Assembly (NCBI RefSeq): GCF_028768465.1
Contig: NZ_CP118225.1
Coordinates: 4,073,001-4,137,000, forward strand
Length of the DNA: 64,000 bases
Source: Rhodopirellula sp. P2
Lineage (GTDB): Bacteria > Planctomycetota > Planctomycetia > Pirellulales > Pirellulaceae
Reading direction: 5' to 3'
The position numbers were made by a program, and so were the translations under genes. The notes below the pieces were generated by a model, which saw nothing but the letters and a program-made list of their open reading frames with translations, did not search any database and was not told where the DNA came from. Below, in pieces: positions 27,813-36,966 of this stretch. Each line of letters opens with the position of its first letter. The stretch's first letter is position 1.

Positions 27813-27922
27813 TGGGTGACCGTGGTCACTCCATGAATCGGTTGGCGGAAAGACGGCTGGAAGGGCGATTTCAATCGCATTCGCTCATCCAAGAAACCAC
27901 TTTCTCGTTCCCTCAAAAAACA

Positions 27923-28348
27923 ATGAAACAACGATTGCTACTCGGCACCTCCCAGCAAGTGTCATTGGGTCTGCTCGCTCTACGCGTTGCGTTCGGCTGC
28001 TTCATGCTGGTTCACGGCCTGCAAAAAGTCATGGGCTTCTCAACGATCTCGGAAGGATTCCCCGACCCGCTCGGCATGGGACATCAACTGAGCCTCGTAT
28101 GCGCCATCGCCACCGAAGTCGGGTGCTCCATCCTCTTGATCCTTGGGCTCGGAACACGCGTCGCGGTTGCGGGCCTCGCGTTCACGATGTTTGTTGCCTT
28201 GTTCTTGGTGCATGGCGGTGACCCGTGGAAGGTCAAAGAGCTGGCCGCGGTCTACTTGGCGACATACGCCGTGATCTTTCTCACGGGCCCCGGCGCAATC
28301 TCGCTGGATCAAAAATTGTTCGGGAAGAGTGGGAGCGAAGAGAGCTAA
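27923..28348 (+). CDS. DoxX family membrane protein
   Basis: The ATG at 27923 (MKQRLLLGTSQQVSLGLLALRVAFGCFMLVHGLQKV) is preferred over the earlier frame start at 27809. The 141-residue protein has four helices and the family pattern 'LRVAFGCFMLVHGLQKVMGF' in the first helix, with 'GCSILLILGLGTRVAVAGLAFTMFVALFLVHG' later. DoxX proteins are small inner-membrane proteins linked to quinone or thiosulfate oxidation and oxidative stress in some bacteria; the role here is unknown. Confidence 0.87.
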   Translation: MKQRLLLGTSQQVSLGLLALRVAFGCFMLVHGLQKVMGFSTISEGFPDPLGMGHQLSLVCAIATEVGCSILLILGLGTRVAVAGLAFTMFVALFLVHGGDPWKVKELAAVYLATYAVIFLTGPGAISLDQKLFGKSGSEES

Positions 28349-28923
28349 CTCTGTGCTGTCGCACTTCCGGTCCCAGGCAACCGAAGGTCCCGCTGGAGGT
28401 TGGCTGCCGTGGGCTTGGCGTCCAGTCCGTGTATCCCCATCCACCTCATGGAAGAACCAAGGGGGCAGGTTTGATCGGCGTCGAACCCATGTTGCCATGT
28501 CGGCCGGACCAAGCGAAACGCTGTTCCGGCAGTTGACAGGGGGATGCCGGAGCGGCGTCACTTCGTTCCTTGATCCGGCCTACTTGGCGAGTCGATGCCG
28601 ACGATGATTGTTTCATCGACGCAGATTGGAAAGCCCTGATTGTCGCTGATCGCACGCTCCTCTGTTCGTTTCGTTTGCTGCCCGTCACCTTGGTTGGCGT
28701 GGAATGCCTGGCTGCGCTCTGTCTCGCTACAATGGACGTCTGTGTTGAAGTGAAAATGCATTGGCGTGGTTCGCCGAATGGCTTCTTTCAGCTGCTCGCA
28801 CCTCGCTTTTTGTTTCTTGGCGGGATTCACTGCGAGGACACTCGATTCCCTGATTTGACGCGTTATTCTCACGGTGCGTCACTGTCTGACTGAAACACCG
28901 TCCCACCGGAGCCATCGACATTC
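28349..28923. repeat. Intergenic region with REP-like element
   Basis: No gene is seen. At about 28546-28583 lies tgccggagcggcgtca ... CTTGATCCGGCCTAC, whose last 15 bases are the reverse complement of 10884-10898. The arrangement, tgccgga at one end and tccggcctac at the other, resembles the REP/PU elements of enterobacteria. Confidence 0.6.
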
Positions 28924-29652
28924 ATGCCTGAACAAAGCCCCCCAGGCAGCATCGCCCTGCTGATTGATGCTGACAACGCGCCCGCCGCAAAAATCGATTT
29001 CATCATTTCCGAGCTCGCCACCTACGGCGTCGTCAACATTCGCAAGGCTTACGGGAATTGGACGAAGCGAGGGCTGGAAGGCTGGGTCAAGGTGCTGCAT
29101 GAATACGCGATTGCACCGACTCAGTGCTTCGACTTGATCAAGGGCAAGAACGCGACCGACATGGCGTTGCTGATTGATGCGATGGATATCCTGTACACGA
29201 AACAGGTCAAGACATTTGGTTTGGTCTCGTCCGATTGTGACTTCACGCCGCTTGTCCGCCGCTTGCGTGAAGATGGCAAGCAAGTCATCGGATTTGGGCG
29301 GCAGAACTCGCCCGAACCGTTCGTCATGGCATGCAGTCATTTCATCTACTTGGACGAAGACGACAATGGCAAGACGCCGCAGAATCAGAAGCGGCAAAGC
29401 TCGGTGTCGTCGCTCACACAGAACACCCAGCTCATGAACACGCTTCGAACCGCTGTGAAGGAAGCTGCCGATGAAGACGGGTGGGCGGCACTCGGGCCGG
29501 TCGGTGCTCATATTTCCAACCAAAGCCCTTTCAGTCATCGCACCTACGGATTCAAGAAACTCAGCGACTTGTTTGATGCGATCGATTTGTTTGAAGTCAA
29601 GAAGAGTAAACAGGTCGGGCAAGCTTCTGTTCGTGTCCGGCTGAAAAAATGA
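28924..29652 (+). CDS. NYN-domain nuclease with LOTUS/OST-HTH domain
   Basis: This 242-residue cytoplasmic protein has an N-terminal NYN (PIN-like) domain, about residues 8-150. Visible acidic residues are D15 and D17 in ALLIDADNAP, the later GKNATDMALLIDAMD, and VSSDCDFTPLVRRLREDGKQVIGFG. A C-terminal winged helix of the LOTUS/OST-HTH type follows ('TLRTAVKEAADEDGWAALGPVGAHISNQSPFSHRTYGFKKLSDLFDAIDLFEVKK'), which binds RNA or G-quadruplexes in other proteins. The pair is common in bacteria and points to RNA cleavage or RNA quality control. It appears to be a single-gene unit. Confidence 0.92.
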   Translation: MPEQSPPGSIALLIDADNAPAAKIDFIISELATYGVVNIRKAYGNWTKRGLEGWVKVLHEYAIAPTQCFDLIKGKNATDMALLIDAMDILYTKQVKTFGLVSSDCDFTPLVRRLREDGKQVIGFGRQNSPEPFVMACSHFIYLDEDDNGKTPQNQKRQSSVSSLTQNTQLMNTLRTAVKEAADEDGWAALGPVGAHISNQSPFSHRTYGFKKLSDLFDAIDLFEVKKSKQVGQASVRVRLKK

Positions 29653-29730
29653 TTTTCGGTGGAGGAAGCGTGCAGTCGCCGCGTCACCTTCTCCATTCCT
29701 TTGTGCACGACATCTCTGATTGCCCAATTT

Positions 29731-30822
29731 ATGATTCATTACAGCAGTGCGACCCAGGAACAACTGGAATCCAATGACGGATCCGCCCGTTGGCTGCTGG
29801 GCATTTTGATCGCGGTGGGCGTGTTCCTCTTGGTGGCGTTGATCGCTGGCGTCGCATCGCTGTTGACGTTGCAACGCACTGTGGCGGGAACCCAGTTGGT
29901 GTACTCAATCCAGCGTTTGGATTCGCAATCCGCCATCGTTGCCAGCGAACAAATGGAAGTCCCGCTGCGACGTCGCATGGGCGAGTTGTTCGGCATCGGA
30001 CTGGAAGTCAATGCCGTCGATGATGAGCAAATCGAGATCATTCTGCCGACGCGTGATCCGACCCAAATCAAGATTGCGAAGGACTTGCTGGAGTCCGCTG
30101 GCGTGTTGCGATTCCTTCCGATTGCAGACCGAACCCGTCAGGCGTCTCTTTGGGAATTGGTCCAGCGAACATCGGATGCCCCGTCGACCCAGCGTGATGT
30201 ACAGGATCAAAACGGAGACGTTGTTGGGCGATGGGTCACCGTTTGCGTGGAAGCCGAAGCGGCGCTTGCCGATCAAGTCGCTCCGCTGAAGGTGGAGTTG
30301 AAATCACCCATCGCGCGGAACTCCCGCACCGGGGAACTGATTTCGCTGCCCGAGTCGCAGCTGGGGAACGGCAGCCCAGTGAAAATGGCTCGGTGGTTGG
30401 ACAGCCAAGGCATCGAGTCCATTGATGTGTTGGCAGTGAATAAAAAGACGCAAGCAATAGGCGATCAAGACTTGGCATACGCCGCGGCCACGTTCGATGA
30501 AAACGGCTTGCCTTCCCTCGCAATTCATTTCACGGAAGCGGGGAGCCAGAAGATGTTGGCTCTGTCCCAGGCCAACGCTCCTGCGGGAACTGCCCTCACG
30601 CAACTGGGCATCATTTTGGATGATCAATTGCTAACCGCTCCGAACATCCACGGTCCGATCCAGGGCGAGGCACGAATCACCGGCGATTTCACTCAGATGG
30701 AAGTGGACTTCATCGTGCAGCTTCTCAGAGCGGGGCAATTGCCAGCGAAACTCAGCCCGCAGCCCGTTTCCGAATTGCAGGTGAACACGTCCTACTCGTT
30801 CTTTGATTCAATCTTGCAGTGA
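29731..30822 (+). CDS. Membrane protein with a stand-alone SecD P1-like periplasmic domain
   Basis: ATG at 29731 (MIHYSSATQEQ) is chosen. The 363-residue protein has one membrane helix (WLLGILIAVGVFLLVALIAGVASLLTL, about residues 20-46) and an extracytoplasmic part that matches the first periplasmic domain of SecD. It includes the base (VPLRRRMGELFGIGLEVNAVDDEQIEIILP) and the head, ending LGIILDDQLLTAPNIHGPIQGEARITGDFTQMEVDFIVQLLRAGQLPAKL. The SecD membrane domain that should follow is absent; the protein ends about 25 residues later. It may be an accessory to SecDF or an unrelated re-use of the fold. Confidence 0.78.
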   Translation: MIHYSSATQEQLESNDGSARWLLGILIAVGVFLLVALIAGVASLLTLQRTVAGTQLVYSIQRLDSQSAIVASEQMEVPLRRRMGELFGIGLEVNAVDDEQIEIILPTRDPTQIKIAKDLLESAGVLRFLPIADRTRQASLWELVQRTSDAPSTQRDVQDQNGDVVGRWVTVCVEAEAALADQVAPLKVELKSPIARNSRTGELISLPESQLGNGSPVKMARWLDSQGIESIDVLAVNKKTQAIGDQDLAYAAATFDENGLPSLAIHFTEAGSQKMLALSQANAPAGTALTQLGIILDDQLLTAPNIHGPIQGEARITGDFTQMEVDFIVQLLRAGQLPAKLSPQPVSELQVNTSYSFFDSILQ

Positions 30823-31039
30823 GTCGAGGTCTGCTCGAAGAAAGCTCCGGCGGCTTGTTGGGGGAGGCAAGGGCATTGGCTTTGCCACCGAGAGCACGGA
30901 GTGATTGGCTGGTGATGGATGATCGATTGTTTTTGATCTCACATGGGCGCATATCGCGCGGGGGCTGCGGGTTTGGTTGCGGAGGAACGCGTCTTTGATT
31001 GACTCCACGTTCTTCTCTTCTTTTGATTGAGCCAATCCC

Positions 31040-31348
31040 ATGGAATACCTTCCTCTTATTATCCAACTGATCACCGGTGCAGGGGGTGGCAATGCAGCCG
31101 CGAAACTGGTCAAGAAGCTTGATCTTGGAATCGTCGGGAATTCGATCGCCGGAATCATCGGCGGCGGACTCGGTGGTCAGCTGCTGGGCATGCTCGGGAT
31201 GACAGCGGGACCGAGCGGAGCGATGGATTTATCGGCCATTCTTGGAAGCGTCGCATCGGGCGGCGTCGGGGGTGGCGCGCTGCTAGCGATTGTGGGTGTG
31301 ATCAAGAATGCATTGGCAAACGGAAAAACGCAATCGTCGGGAACCTGA
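31040..31348 (+). CDS. Small Gly-rich membrane protein, hypothetical
   Basis: The 102-residue product has two or three hydrophobic stretches rich in Gly and Ala (YLPLIIQLITGAGGGNAAAKLV, IVGNSIAGIIGGGLGGQLLGMLGM, ILGSVASGGVGGGALLAIVGVI). It is presumably an inner-membrane protein. No named family or catalytic residue is recognised. A strong hairpin terminator follows at 31442. Confidence 0.7.
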   Translation: MEYLPLIIQLITGAGGGNAAAKLVKKLDLGIVGNSIAGIIGGGLGGQLLGMLGMTAGPSGAMDLSAILGSVASGGVGGGALLAIVGVIKNALANGKTQSSGT

Positions 31349-31716
31349 TGCAGATGTTCACCTTGTTTCAAACCTCACGCCAGTGAATGATGGTTTGTAC
31401 TCCGGCGGGCGATGATTCGCTTTGCTGGTCGCAAACCATCGCTGCCAACACTCAAAGGGGCAATGAGTGTTGGCAGTTTTCGTTTTCGCGTGACTCTTTG
31501 AAGGCTCCTCCCGGCCGGTGTTGCCGGGCTTCTTGGCGGCCTCCCGGCGGTGCTTCTCGGCAACGCACTCGGACGAGCCAACCACTTGCCGAGGTCGGCT
31601 CCGCGCGATAGGCGGTGGTCCGCTATAACCTCCGCTCACGACACGTGACCGCAAGCTCCGCCGTATCGCCGCGTCACCTCGCCGCGCACTCTCCGGCCAA
31701 ACCGAAAGGAAGCACC
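31349..31716. other. Gap before glutamate decarboxylase
   Basis: The region holds an outer inverted pair gatggtttg/caaaccatc (31389-31397, 31432-31440) and the terminator hairpin listed separately. No gene and no convincing promoter for the decarboxylase was found. Confidence 0.4.
31442..31480 (+). terminator. Strong intrinsic terminator hairpin
   Basis: A perfect 12-bp stem CTGCCAACACTC/GAGTGTTGGCAG with an 11-base loop is followed by TTTTCGTTTT. It lies about 95 bases after the small membrane protein gene and 240 before the decarboxylase. Confidence 0.8.
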
Positions 31717-33114
31717 ATGCCTCTGCACAGCAAAGATGAAATTCGCGAATTCATCGACGACGAAGTCTATGCCTCGTCGGATCTCTCCAAGGCAATGCCG
31801 AAGTTCAAATTCCCGCGTCATGAGCAGGCGTCCCAGCACGTCTACTCCGCCGTTCGGGACGAGTTGATGCTGGACGGCAACTCCCGTCAGAACTTGGCCA
31901 CGTTTTGCCAGACCTGGGCGGAACCTGAGGTGCGGCAGTTGATGGACGACTGCATGGACAAAAACATGGTCGACAAGGATGAGTACCCTCAGACAGCGGA
32001 GATCGAGGGACGCTGCGTCCACATGCTGGCGGATCTTTGGAACTCTCCCGCGTCAGCGAATACGATCGGATGCTCCACGACGGGTTCCAGTGAAGCCGCG
32101 ATGCTAGGCGGGATGGCGATGAAGCGAGCTTGGGAAAAACGTCGCAAGGAGGCGGGCAAGCCCATCGATCGCCCCAACCTGGTGACGGGACCGGTTCAAG
32201 TCTGCTGGCACAAATTCGCTCGCTACTGGGACATCGAACTGCGCGAGATTCCGATGGAGCAGGATCGTCTGATCATGACGCCAGAAGAAGTCGTCCAGCG
32301 TTGTGACGAGAACACGATCGGGGTGGTGCCAACGTTGGGGGTGACTTTCACATGCCAGTACGAACCCGTCCAAGCCGTCTCAGAAGCCCTGGATCGATTC
32401 GAAGAAGAAACCGGCATCGATATCCGGATGCACGTTGATGGAGCCAGCGGCGGATTTCTGGCCCCGTTCTGCGCCCCAGAACTGGTCTGGGACTTTCGAC
32501 TCCCGCGGGTGAAATCGATCAACACGTCGGGACACAAATTTGGTCTGTCGCCACTGGGAGTGGGATGGGTGATCTGGCGAGAGGAAGCCGATTTGCCAGA
32601 GGAAGAAATCTTCTGGGTGAATTACCTGGGCGGAAACATGCGTGACATCGCGCTCAATTTCTCCCGGCCGGGCGGCCAAGTCGCTTGCCAATACTACAAC
32701 TTTTTACGATTGGGACGGGAAGGCTATCGCCGCACCCACACCGCCTGTTACGAAACGGCGAAGTACCTGGCCGGAGAGATCGAAAAGCTGGGGCCGTTCG
32801 AGGTCATCTACGATGGGGACATGGCTTCCGGGATCCCAGCGATGTGCTGGAAGATGAAAGCGGGAGAAGATCCAGGATTCACGCTGTACGATTTTGCTGA
32901 CCGGTTGCGGACGAGAGGATGGCAAGTGCCCGCCTACGCGCTTCCTGCCAACCGAGAAGACTTGGTGATTCAGCGAGTCTTGGTTCGGCACGGTGTCAGT
33001 CGTGACCTGAGTTCGATCCTGGTCGAAGACATGAAACGAGCCATCGAGCACTTTGAAAAGCATCCTGTTCACACCGCGATGACAGCCACCGAAGCCTCGG
33101 GATTCACTCACTAA
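31717..33114 (+). CDS. gadB: Glutamate decarboxylase
   Basis: This PLP enzyme converts glutamate to GABA and CO2, consuming a proton. ATG at 31717 follows AAAGGAAG and gives a 465-residue protein, normal for the family. PLP residues are visible: Lys274 in NTSGHKFGL forms the Schiff base, and D241 in MHVDGASGG contacts the pyridine nitrogen. The [16 protein letters not shown] segment binds cofactor phosphate. The substrate-side N-terminus ([19 protein letters not shown]) matches GadA/B. No glutamate/GABA antiporter is adjacent, but a polytopic membrane protein of unknown type follows. The role may be acid resistance or redox/energy balance. Confidence 0.95.
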   Translation: MPLHSKDEIREFIDDEVYASSDLSKAMPKFKFPRHEQASQHVYSAVRDELMLDGNSRQNLATFCQTWAEPEVRQLMDDCMDKNMVDKDEYPQTAEIEGRCVHMLADLWNSPASANTIGCSTTGSSEAAMLGGMAMKRAWEKRRKEAGKPIDRPNLVTGPVQVCWHKFARYWDIELREIPMEQDRLIMTPEEVVQRCDENTIGVVPTLGVTFTCQYEPVQAVSEALDRFEEETGIDIRMHVDGASGGFLAPFCAPELVWDFRLPRVKSINTSGHKFGLSPLGVGWVIWREEADLPEEEIFWVNYLGGNMRDIALNFSRPGGQVACQYYNFLRLGREGYRRTHTACYETAKYLAGEIEKLGPFEVIYDGDMASGIPAMCWKMKAGEDPGFTLYDFADRLRTRGWQVPAYALPANREDLVIQRVLVRHGVSRDLSSILVEDMKRAIEHFEKHPVHTAMTATEASGFTH

Positions 33115-33147
33115 GCAGGTCGGCAGGAATGATCGGGTGCAACGAAG

Positions 33148-33180
33148 TGAGCCGTTTGGGCGTTAGCCCCGGTTGTACGT
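33148..33180. repeat. Half of palindromic repeat (gagccgtttgggcgttagccccggtt)
   Basis: The arm tgagccgtttgggcgttagc continues as cccggttg. It is the same arm as at 35482-35508 (inverse) and 13422-13448, but the opposite arm is missing here. Confidence 0.6.
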
Positions 33181-33294
33181 GGGAGCAACGACGCTACCTA
33201 AAAAAAGTCCCAAATGCTGAAAGACTCCTGCCGAACTGCTTCGATCGGCACCCGAGTTGTGATGCGTGCTGAAATGAATCAAACGGAGTCCTCC

Positions 33295-34212
33295 ATGCCC
33301 TTGACCAGCGACCATCCCGAGGACCTGCCGCCGGTGATCGAAGCCTCCGGGGCGTGGCCGTTTGTGTCGCGAAGCGTTCGGCTCATAGAGGGAACACGGC
33401 AGGTCTGGAATTCTCGGCCGCATCGCAAGGGAACCATTCCGCGGGCCTTTCCACGTGTCGCCGGGATCTTCTCGGCGGAATACTTGAACGCTTGGATTGG
33501 GACTGTCTTCGCAGTCGGGGCGGCTTGCTTTGTGGTCGCCAGCTGTGGGAGCTTGTTTCCTTGGATGATGGAAGGCACCGTTTCGGGGGATCATCTCAAC
33601 GCAATTTACTTTGCCGGTTCGATTCCTTTCACGACCGCAGCAGGGTTGCAGTTGTTTCAGGCCGCCACCGCCAGTGCTCGACTGGACGACGGTGGACTGG
33701 ACCGACCGGTCGGATTCGGTTGGTACCCGCGGGACATCGGCTGGTTGAGCAGTGCGTTGCAATTCGTCGGGACGGTGCTGTTCAACTTCAATACGTTTGA
33801 CGCGATGTCCCCGTCGCTGAATTGGCTGCAGCAAGACTTGGTCGTGTGGGGACCCGACTTGGTGGGATCCATTTTGTTCTTGGCATCGGGCTACTTGGCA
33901 TTTATCGAAACATGTCATGCCCACTGGGCGTTTCAGCCACGCAGTCTGACGTGGTGGATTGTTTGGATCAATTTGTTAGGCTGCGTTGGGTTCATGATCT
34001 CGGCCTGCTTCGCCTTCGTGCTTCCTGGAGGTATGAGCGAGCGTGCCATCACGGTTTCCACGGCGTGGACGTTGCAGGGCGCGGTTTGCTTCCTGATCGG
34101 CGCTTTGTTGACGTTGTTTGAGTCGCCCGGTTCAGGCGAGGAACCCCAAGAAGCCGCAAGTGAACTTGTTGAAGTCCCCCTTCCCTTCTCCGCCCCATGC
34201 GAACATGAGTGA
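33295..34212 (+). CDS. Polytopic membrane protein, hypothetical
   Basis: The start is put at ATG 33295 because GGAG precedes it by six bases; earlier ATGs at 33262 and 33274 are possible. The protein (about 305 aa) has six hydrophobic segments, e.g. WIGTVFAVGAACFVVASCGSLF, LNAIYFAGSIPFTTAAGLQLFQA and WWIVWINLLGCVGFMISACFAFV. No transporter family is recognised. It lies downstream of gadB, separated by half of a palindromic repeat, and overlaps the next gene by eight bases. Confidence 0.72.
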   Translation: MPLTSDHPEDLPPVIEASGAWPFVSRSVRLIEGTRQVWNSRPHRKGTIPRAFPRVAGIFSAEYLNAWIGTVFAVGAACFVVASCGSLFPWMMEGTVSGDHLNAIYFAGSIPFTTAAGLQLFQAATASARLDDGGLDRPVGFGWYPRDIGWLSSALQFVGTVLFNFNTFDAMSPSLNWLQQDLVVWGPDLVGSILFLASGYLAFIETCHAHWAFQPRSLTWWIVWINLLGCVGFMISACFAFVLPGGMSERAITVSTAWTLQGAVCFLIGALLTLFESPGSGEEPQEAASELVEVPLPFSAPCEHE

Positions 34213-34699
34213 ACTTTATCTTTACCAGAGAAAACATCGACAGACCGCAAAGACACTATTGCTGAACATGGGGGTGTTGCTCCTGATGGCTTGGGCGGCT
34301 CATCAGTTCATCGAACCATCCGAGGCGAAGGACCAGTTGTTCGACTGGGTGAAAATCGTTTTGCCATTGGTGGAGCTTGGTCTGCTGTCCGCCGCCCTTT
34401 TCTTTTGGATCCGCAACGGAACGTTTCGGATGGCCGTGAACGCGGACCGCTTTGAAGTGGTCGATCCTTTGTCTGCAAATGGGTCGTTTTCAGTGCCGGT
34501 GAGTGAGATCGTTGAAATCAAGCAGACTCATCAGCAACAATCCGACTTCAGCTCGATCAGGATGCACATGAAATCCGGCGAGCGGATCCGAATCACGCAA
34601 AACCACCACTACAATCGAGCGAAACTTTACGCGGCGTTGGCCAAGGCCAACCCGGAGATCGAGTTGCCGGAAAGTGCTTGGCGATTCAAGCAAGTCTGA
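34205..34699 (+). CDS. Small membrane protein with possible PH-like domain
   Basis: ATG at 34205 overlaps the previous gene by eight bases, so the two are coupled. The 164-residue protein has two membrane helices (TLLLNMGVLLLMAWAAHQFI; 'WVKIVLPLVELGLLSAALFFWI') and a C-terminal soluble part (MAVNADRFEVVDPLSANGSFSVPVSEIVEIKQTHQQQSDFSSIRMHMKSGERIRITQNHHYN). That part has the strand pattern of a bacterial PH-like domain. Function unknown. Confidence 0.7.
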   Translation: MSELYLYQRKHRQTAKTLLLNMGVLLLMAWAAHQFIEPSEAKDQLFDWVKIVLPLVELGLLSAALFFWIRNGTFRMAVNADRFEVVDPLSANGSFSVPVSEIVEIKQTHQQQSDFSSIRMHMKSGERIRITQNHHYNRAKLYAALAKANPEIELPESAWRFKQV

Positions 34700-34802
34700 C
34701 CAACACTCAGGTCTTCGCCAACCAAACCGGCACGATGTGCCGGAGAAAGCAAATGAGTGCGAGTGGTTGCTGATCGGGAGCACACGCACACGCGTCTCCC
34801 GA

Positions 34803-35234
34803 TCACTCCGCTTCGCGAAGGGATTGATGGCATCGGACACAACTGGTGGTCAATTGGTGATAGGCCAACGTGACGCCGTCGATGTTTTTCTTCTTGGCTT
34901 GATGAATGACTTCGTTGGTGACTCGCTCAAACGTGCGGACATGATTGCGGTAGTCGGGATTGCGACTGCGAGCGAAGCCTTCGACTTTGTTCAGCAACCG
35001 CATGTGGTTCGCATTGGCTTCGATTTGGTCGAAGTCCCCCATCGACAGCCCACGCAGAATTCCGGTGGAGTAGTCCAGCTTTTTCTGCATCCAAAAATCG
35101 AGGGAGCGTTCACCGGTTTCCTTCGGAATCGTGTCGTCGGATGCAGCCTTGGTGCCCGCTTCAGTGCTGGGCGTTTGGGCCATTCCGGTGGTGAGCCAGA
35201 GAGCGGTGAGAGCGAGCATGATGAGAAGACGCAT
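34803..35234 (-). CDS. Exported mono-haem cytochrome c'-like protein
   Basis: ATG at 35234 gives a signal peptide (MRLLIMLALTALWLTTGMAQ) and a 143-residue product. The mature part is helical and carries one C-terminal haem motif, CVRCH at residues 132-136, the position used by cytochrome c'/c556-type four-helix proteins. It is clearly paralogous to the gene at 39717-40163: both share an 'ILxGL...DFDxIxxNAxxxxLL' block and the final CxxCH. A good sigma-54 element lies about 85 bases upstream. Likely a periplasmic electron carrier or gas-binding haem protein. Confidence 0.82.
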   Translation of the reverse strand: MRLLIMLALTALWLTTGMAQTPSTEAGTKAASDDTIPKETGERSLDFWMQKKLDYSTGILRGLSMGDFDQIEANANHMRLLNKVEGFARSRNPDYRNHVRTFERVTNEVIHQAKKKNIDGVTLAYHQLTTSCVRCHQSLREAE

Positions 35235-35318
35235 GAACTTGGTTCCGTTGTGGAAGGGGAAGCGTTGAAAGTGAGAGAGATAGAATCGAGCAGCAAACGT
35301 GACGGGACATCCAACGGG

Positions 35319-35333
35319 GCAAAGCCTATGCCG
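35319..35333 (-). promoter_or_regulatory. Sigma-54 promoter for cytochrome c'-like gene
   Basis: Reading on the minus strand: CGGCATAGGCTTTGC, with GG at -24, ten bases, GC at -12 and the preferred TTGC. Transcription would start near 35308, about 74 bases before the ATG at 35234. Confidence 0.65.
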
Positions 35334-35694
35334 GTGCCAGATTTTGTGCTCGCAGCCCAAATCGGTGCGTTCTCGATCACAACGTGCAAATGAGCACATG
35401 AAAACTGGCACTCGGTAAGCAGGTACGCAGGTGTCATCGGGTATGTGAGCCGCTGGCGTTAGCCACGGTGTTCACGCACAACCGGGGCTAACGCCCAAAC
35501 GGCTCACAGGGTTGTGCTTGATCACTCCTGCCGACCTGCTCAGCATCGTCAGGGCTGGACGTTTCTGTCCCTCACTCGTTTACACCACGGCATTGGTTGG
35601 GGGAAAGAGTGCCTGGGCGTCCTCGTGAGCCACTCGAATCCAGCCATCGTGCGGCGATGCACGTCGCCACGGTCAACTCAGCGAATTTCGCAAA

Positions 35695-35709
35695 CGGATC
35701 AGGAATTGC
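35695..35709 (+). promoter_or_regulatory. Weak sigma-54 candidate upstream of fbaB
   Basis: CGGATCAGGAATTGC has the GG-N10-GC spacing and a good TTGC, but the -24 block is CGGATC instead of TGGCAC. It would start transcription near 35721, some 130 bases before the aldolase. Confidence 0.3.
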
Positions 35710-35853
35710 AAGGAAGAGAACTGTTCCATTCCTTTCCCTGGGATCGAGCGGTCAGTGATCGTCGTCCTTCGCACTTGAAGAGCAGCGTTTGTTCTGCGTG
35801 GATAGCGAAAATGGCGACTGCCCTTTGCCGCGAGGTTCGAATCCGAGAAAACC

Positions 35854-36906
35854 ATGCCCCAATCCACGACAGAACTGCTGGGCCCCGCTGGCCCTCATTT
35901 GCTTGAGCACCATTGTGAAACGATCGACCAAAGTCGGCTGCATCTTCCTGGGCCCGATTTCTTAGAACGCGTGGTGTGCGGAACCGACCGCAACCAACGG
36001 GTCATCAACCAATTGGCGCGTCTCTTTGACCATGGCCGCCTTGGCGGGACGGGGTATGTGTCAATTCTTCCTGTTGACCAAGGCATTGAGCACTCCGCCG
36101 GGGCATCCTTTGCGCCCAACCCGGACTACTTTGATCCAGAGAACATTGTGCGACTGGCGATGGAGGGAGGCTGCAATGCGGTCGCGTCCACTCTGGGTGT
36201 CCTGGGGGCTGTGTCACGCAAATACGCCCATCGAATTCCGTTTGTCGTGAAGATCAATCACAACGAACTGCTCAGCTATCCCAATTCCTACGACCAAGTG
36301 ATGTTTGGCAGTGTCGAACGGGCGTTCGACATGGGGGCCGTCGCGGTCGGAGCGACGATTTACTTTGGTTCCCAAGAATCGCGTCGTCAGCTGGTTGAGG
36401 TAGCGGAGGCGTTCGAACACGCTCACGAATTGGGAATGGCGACCGTCTTGTGGTGCTACCTTCGCAACCCAGCCTTCAAAACGGACCAGGACTACCACAC
36501 GTCCGCGGATCTGACCGGGCAAGCGAATCATTTGGGCGTCACGTTGCAAGCCGATATTATCAAGCAGAAACTGCCAACCAACAACGGTGGTTTCAACGCG
36601 ATCCAATTTGGCAAAACCTCCCCCTTGGTCTACGACGAATTGACCACCGATCACCCGATCGATCTGTGTCGTTACCAAGTGGCCAACTGCTACATGGGCC
36701 GTGCGGGATTGATCAACTCTGGCGGGGCGTCCTCGGGCGCTTCGGATCTCGCTGAGGCAGTGAAAACAGCGGTGATCAACAAGCGAGCCGGGGGAACCGG
36801 TTTGATCTCCGGTCGGAAAGCGTTCCAGCGTCCGATGAAGGAGGGAGTCGAACTGCTGCATCGGATTCAGGACGTCTACCTCGACAAGGCGATTTCGATC
36901 GCTTGA
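35854..36906 (+). CDS. fbaB: Fructose-bisphosphate aldolase, class I (FbaB type)
   Basis: This 350-residue cytoplasmic enzyme cleaves fructose 1,6-bisphosphate or catalyses the reverse reaction by a Schiff-base mechanism. Visible features of the archaeal/FbaB type are [17 protein letters not shown], the [15 protein letters not shown] segment, '[16 protein letters not shown]', '[14 protein letters not shown]' and the long '[53 protein letters not shown]' phosphate-binding end. Length is normal. It stands alone on the plus strand beside the stress cluster. In E. coli fbaB is used mainly in gluconeogenesis; a link to low-oxygen metabolism here is inferred from position. Confidence 0.93.
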   Translation: MPQSTTELLGPAGPHLLEHHCETIDQSRLHLPGPDFLERVVCGTDRNQRVINQLARLFDHGRLGGTGYVSILPVDQGIEHSAGASFAPNPDYFDPENIVRLAMEGGCNAVASTLGVLGAVSRKYAHRIPFVVKINHNELLSYPNSYDQVMFGSVERAFDMGAVAVGATIYFGSQESRRQLVEVAEAFEHAHELGMATVLWCYLRNPAFKTDQDYHTSADLTGQANHLGVTLQADIIKQKLPTNNGGFNAIQFGKTSPLVYDELTTDHPIDLCRYQVANCYMGRAGLINSGGASSGASDLAEAVKTAVINKRAGGTGLISGRKAFQRPMKEGVELLHRIQDVYLDKAISIA

Positions 36907-36966
36907 TTGCCCTGGCACCGCAGAGCGTTGGCCCCGCAGACGATGGGACGCTGGTGGCCCTCGGTA

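Larger units (their letters stand above)
35235..35853. repeat. Divergent gap with a palindromic repeat
   Basis: Besides the two sigma-54 candidates, 35445-35508 is a long imperfect palindrome: gtgagccgctggcgttagcc ... ggctaacgcccaaacggctcac. CGCAGGTGTCATCGGGT at 35426-35442 immediately precedes it and occurs again at 45680-45696 beside a related palindrome. No gene is seen. Confidence 0.7.

Noticed and set aside
28879-29874. 331-residue minus-strand frame over the NYN gene
   Set aside because: Shadow of the NYN-LOTUS gene; no domain recognised in this frame.
28924-31348. Idea of a SecDF-NYN functional operon
   Set aside because: Genes are separated by 78 and 217 bases with no overlap, and no shared theme is visible.
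31530-31560. GG-N10-GC element in front of gadB
   Set aside because: Only the two dinucleotides match; neither TGGCAC nor TTGC is approached.
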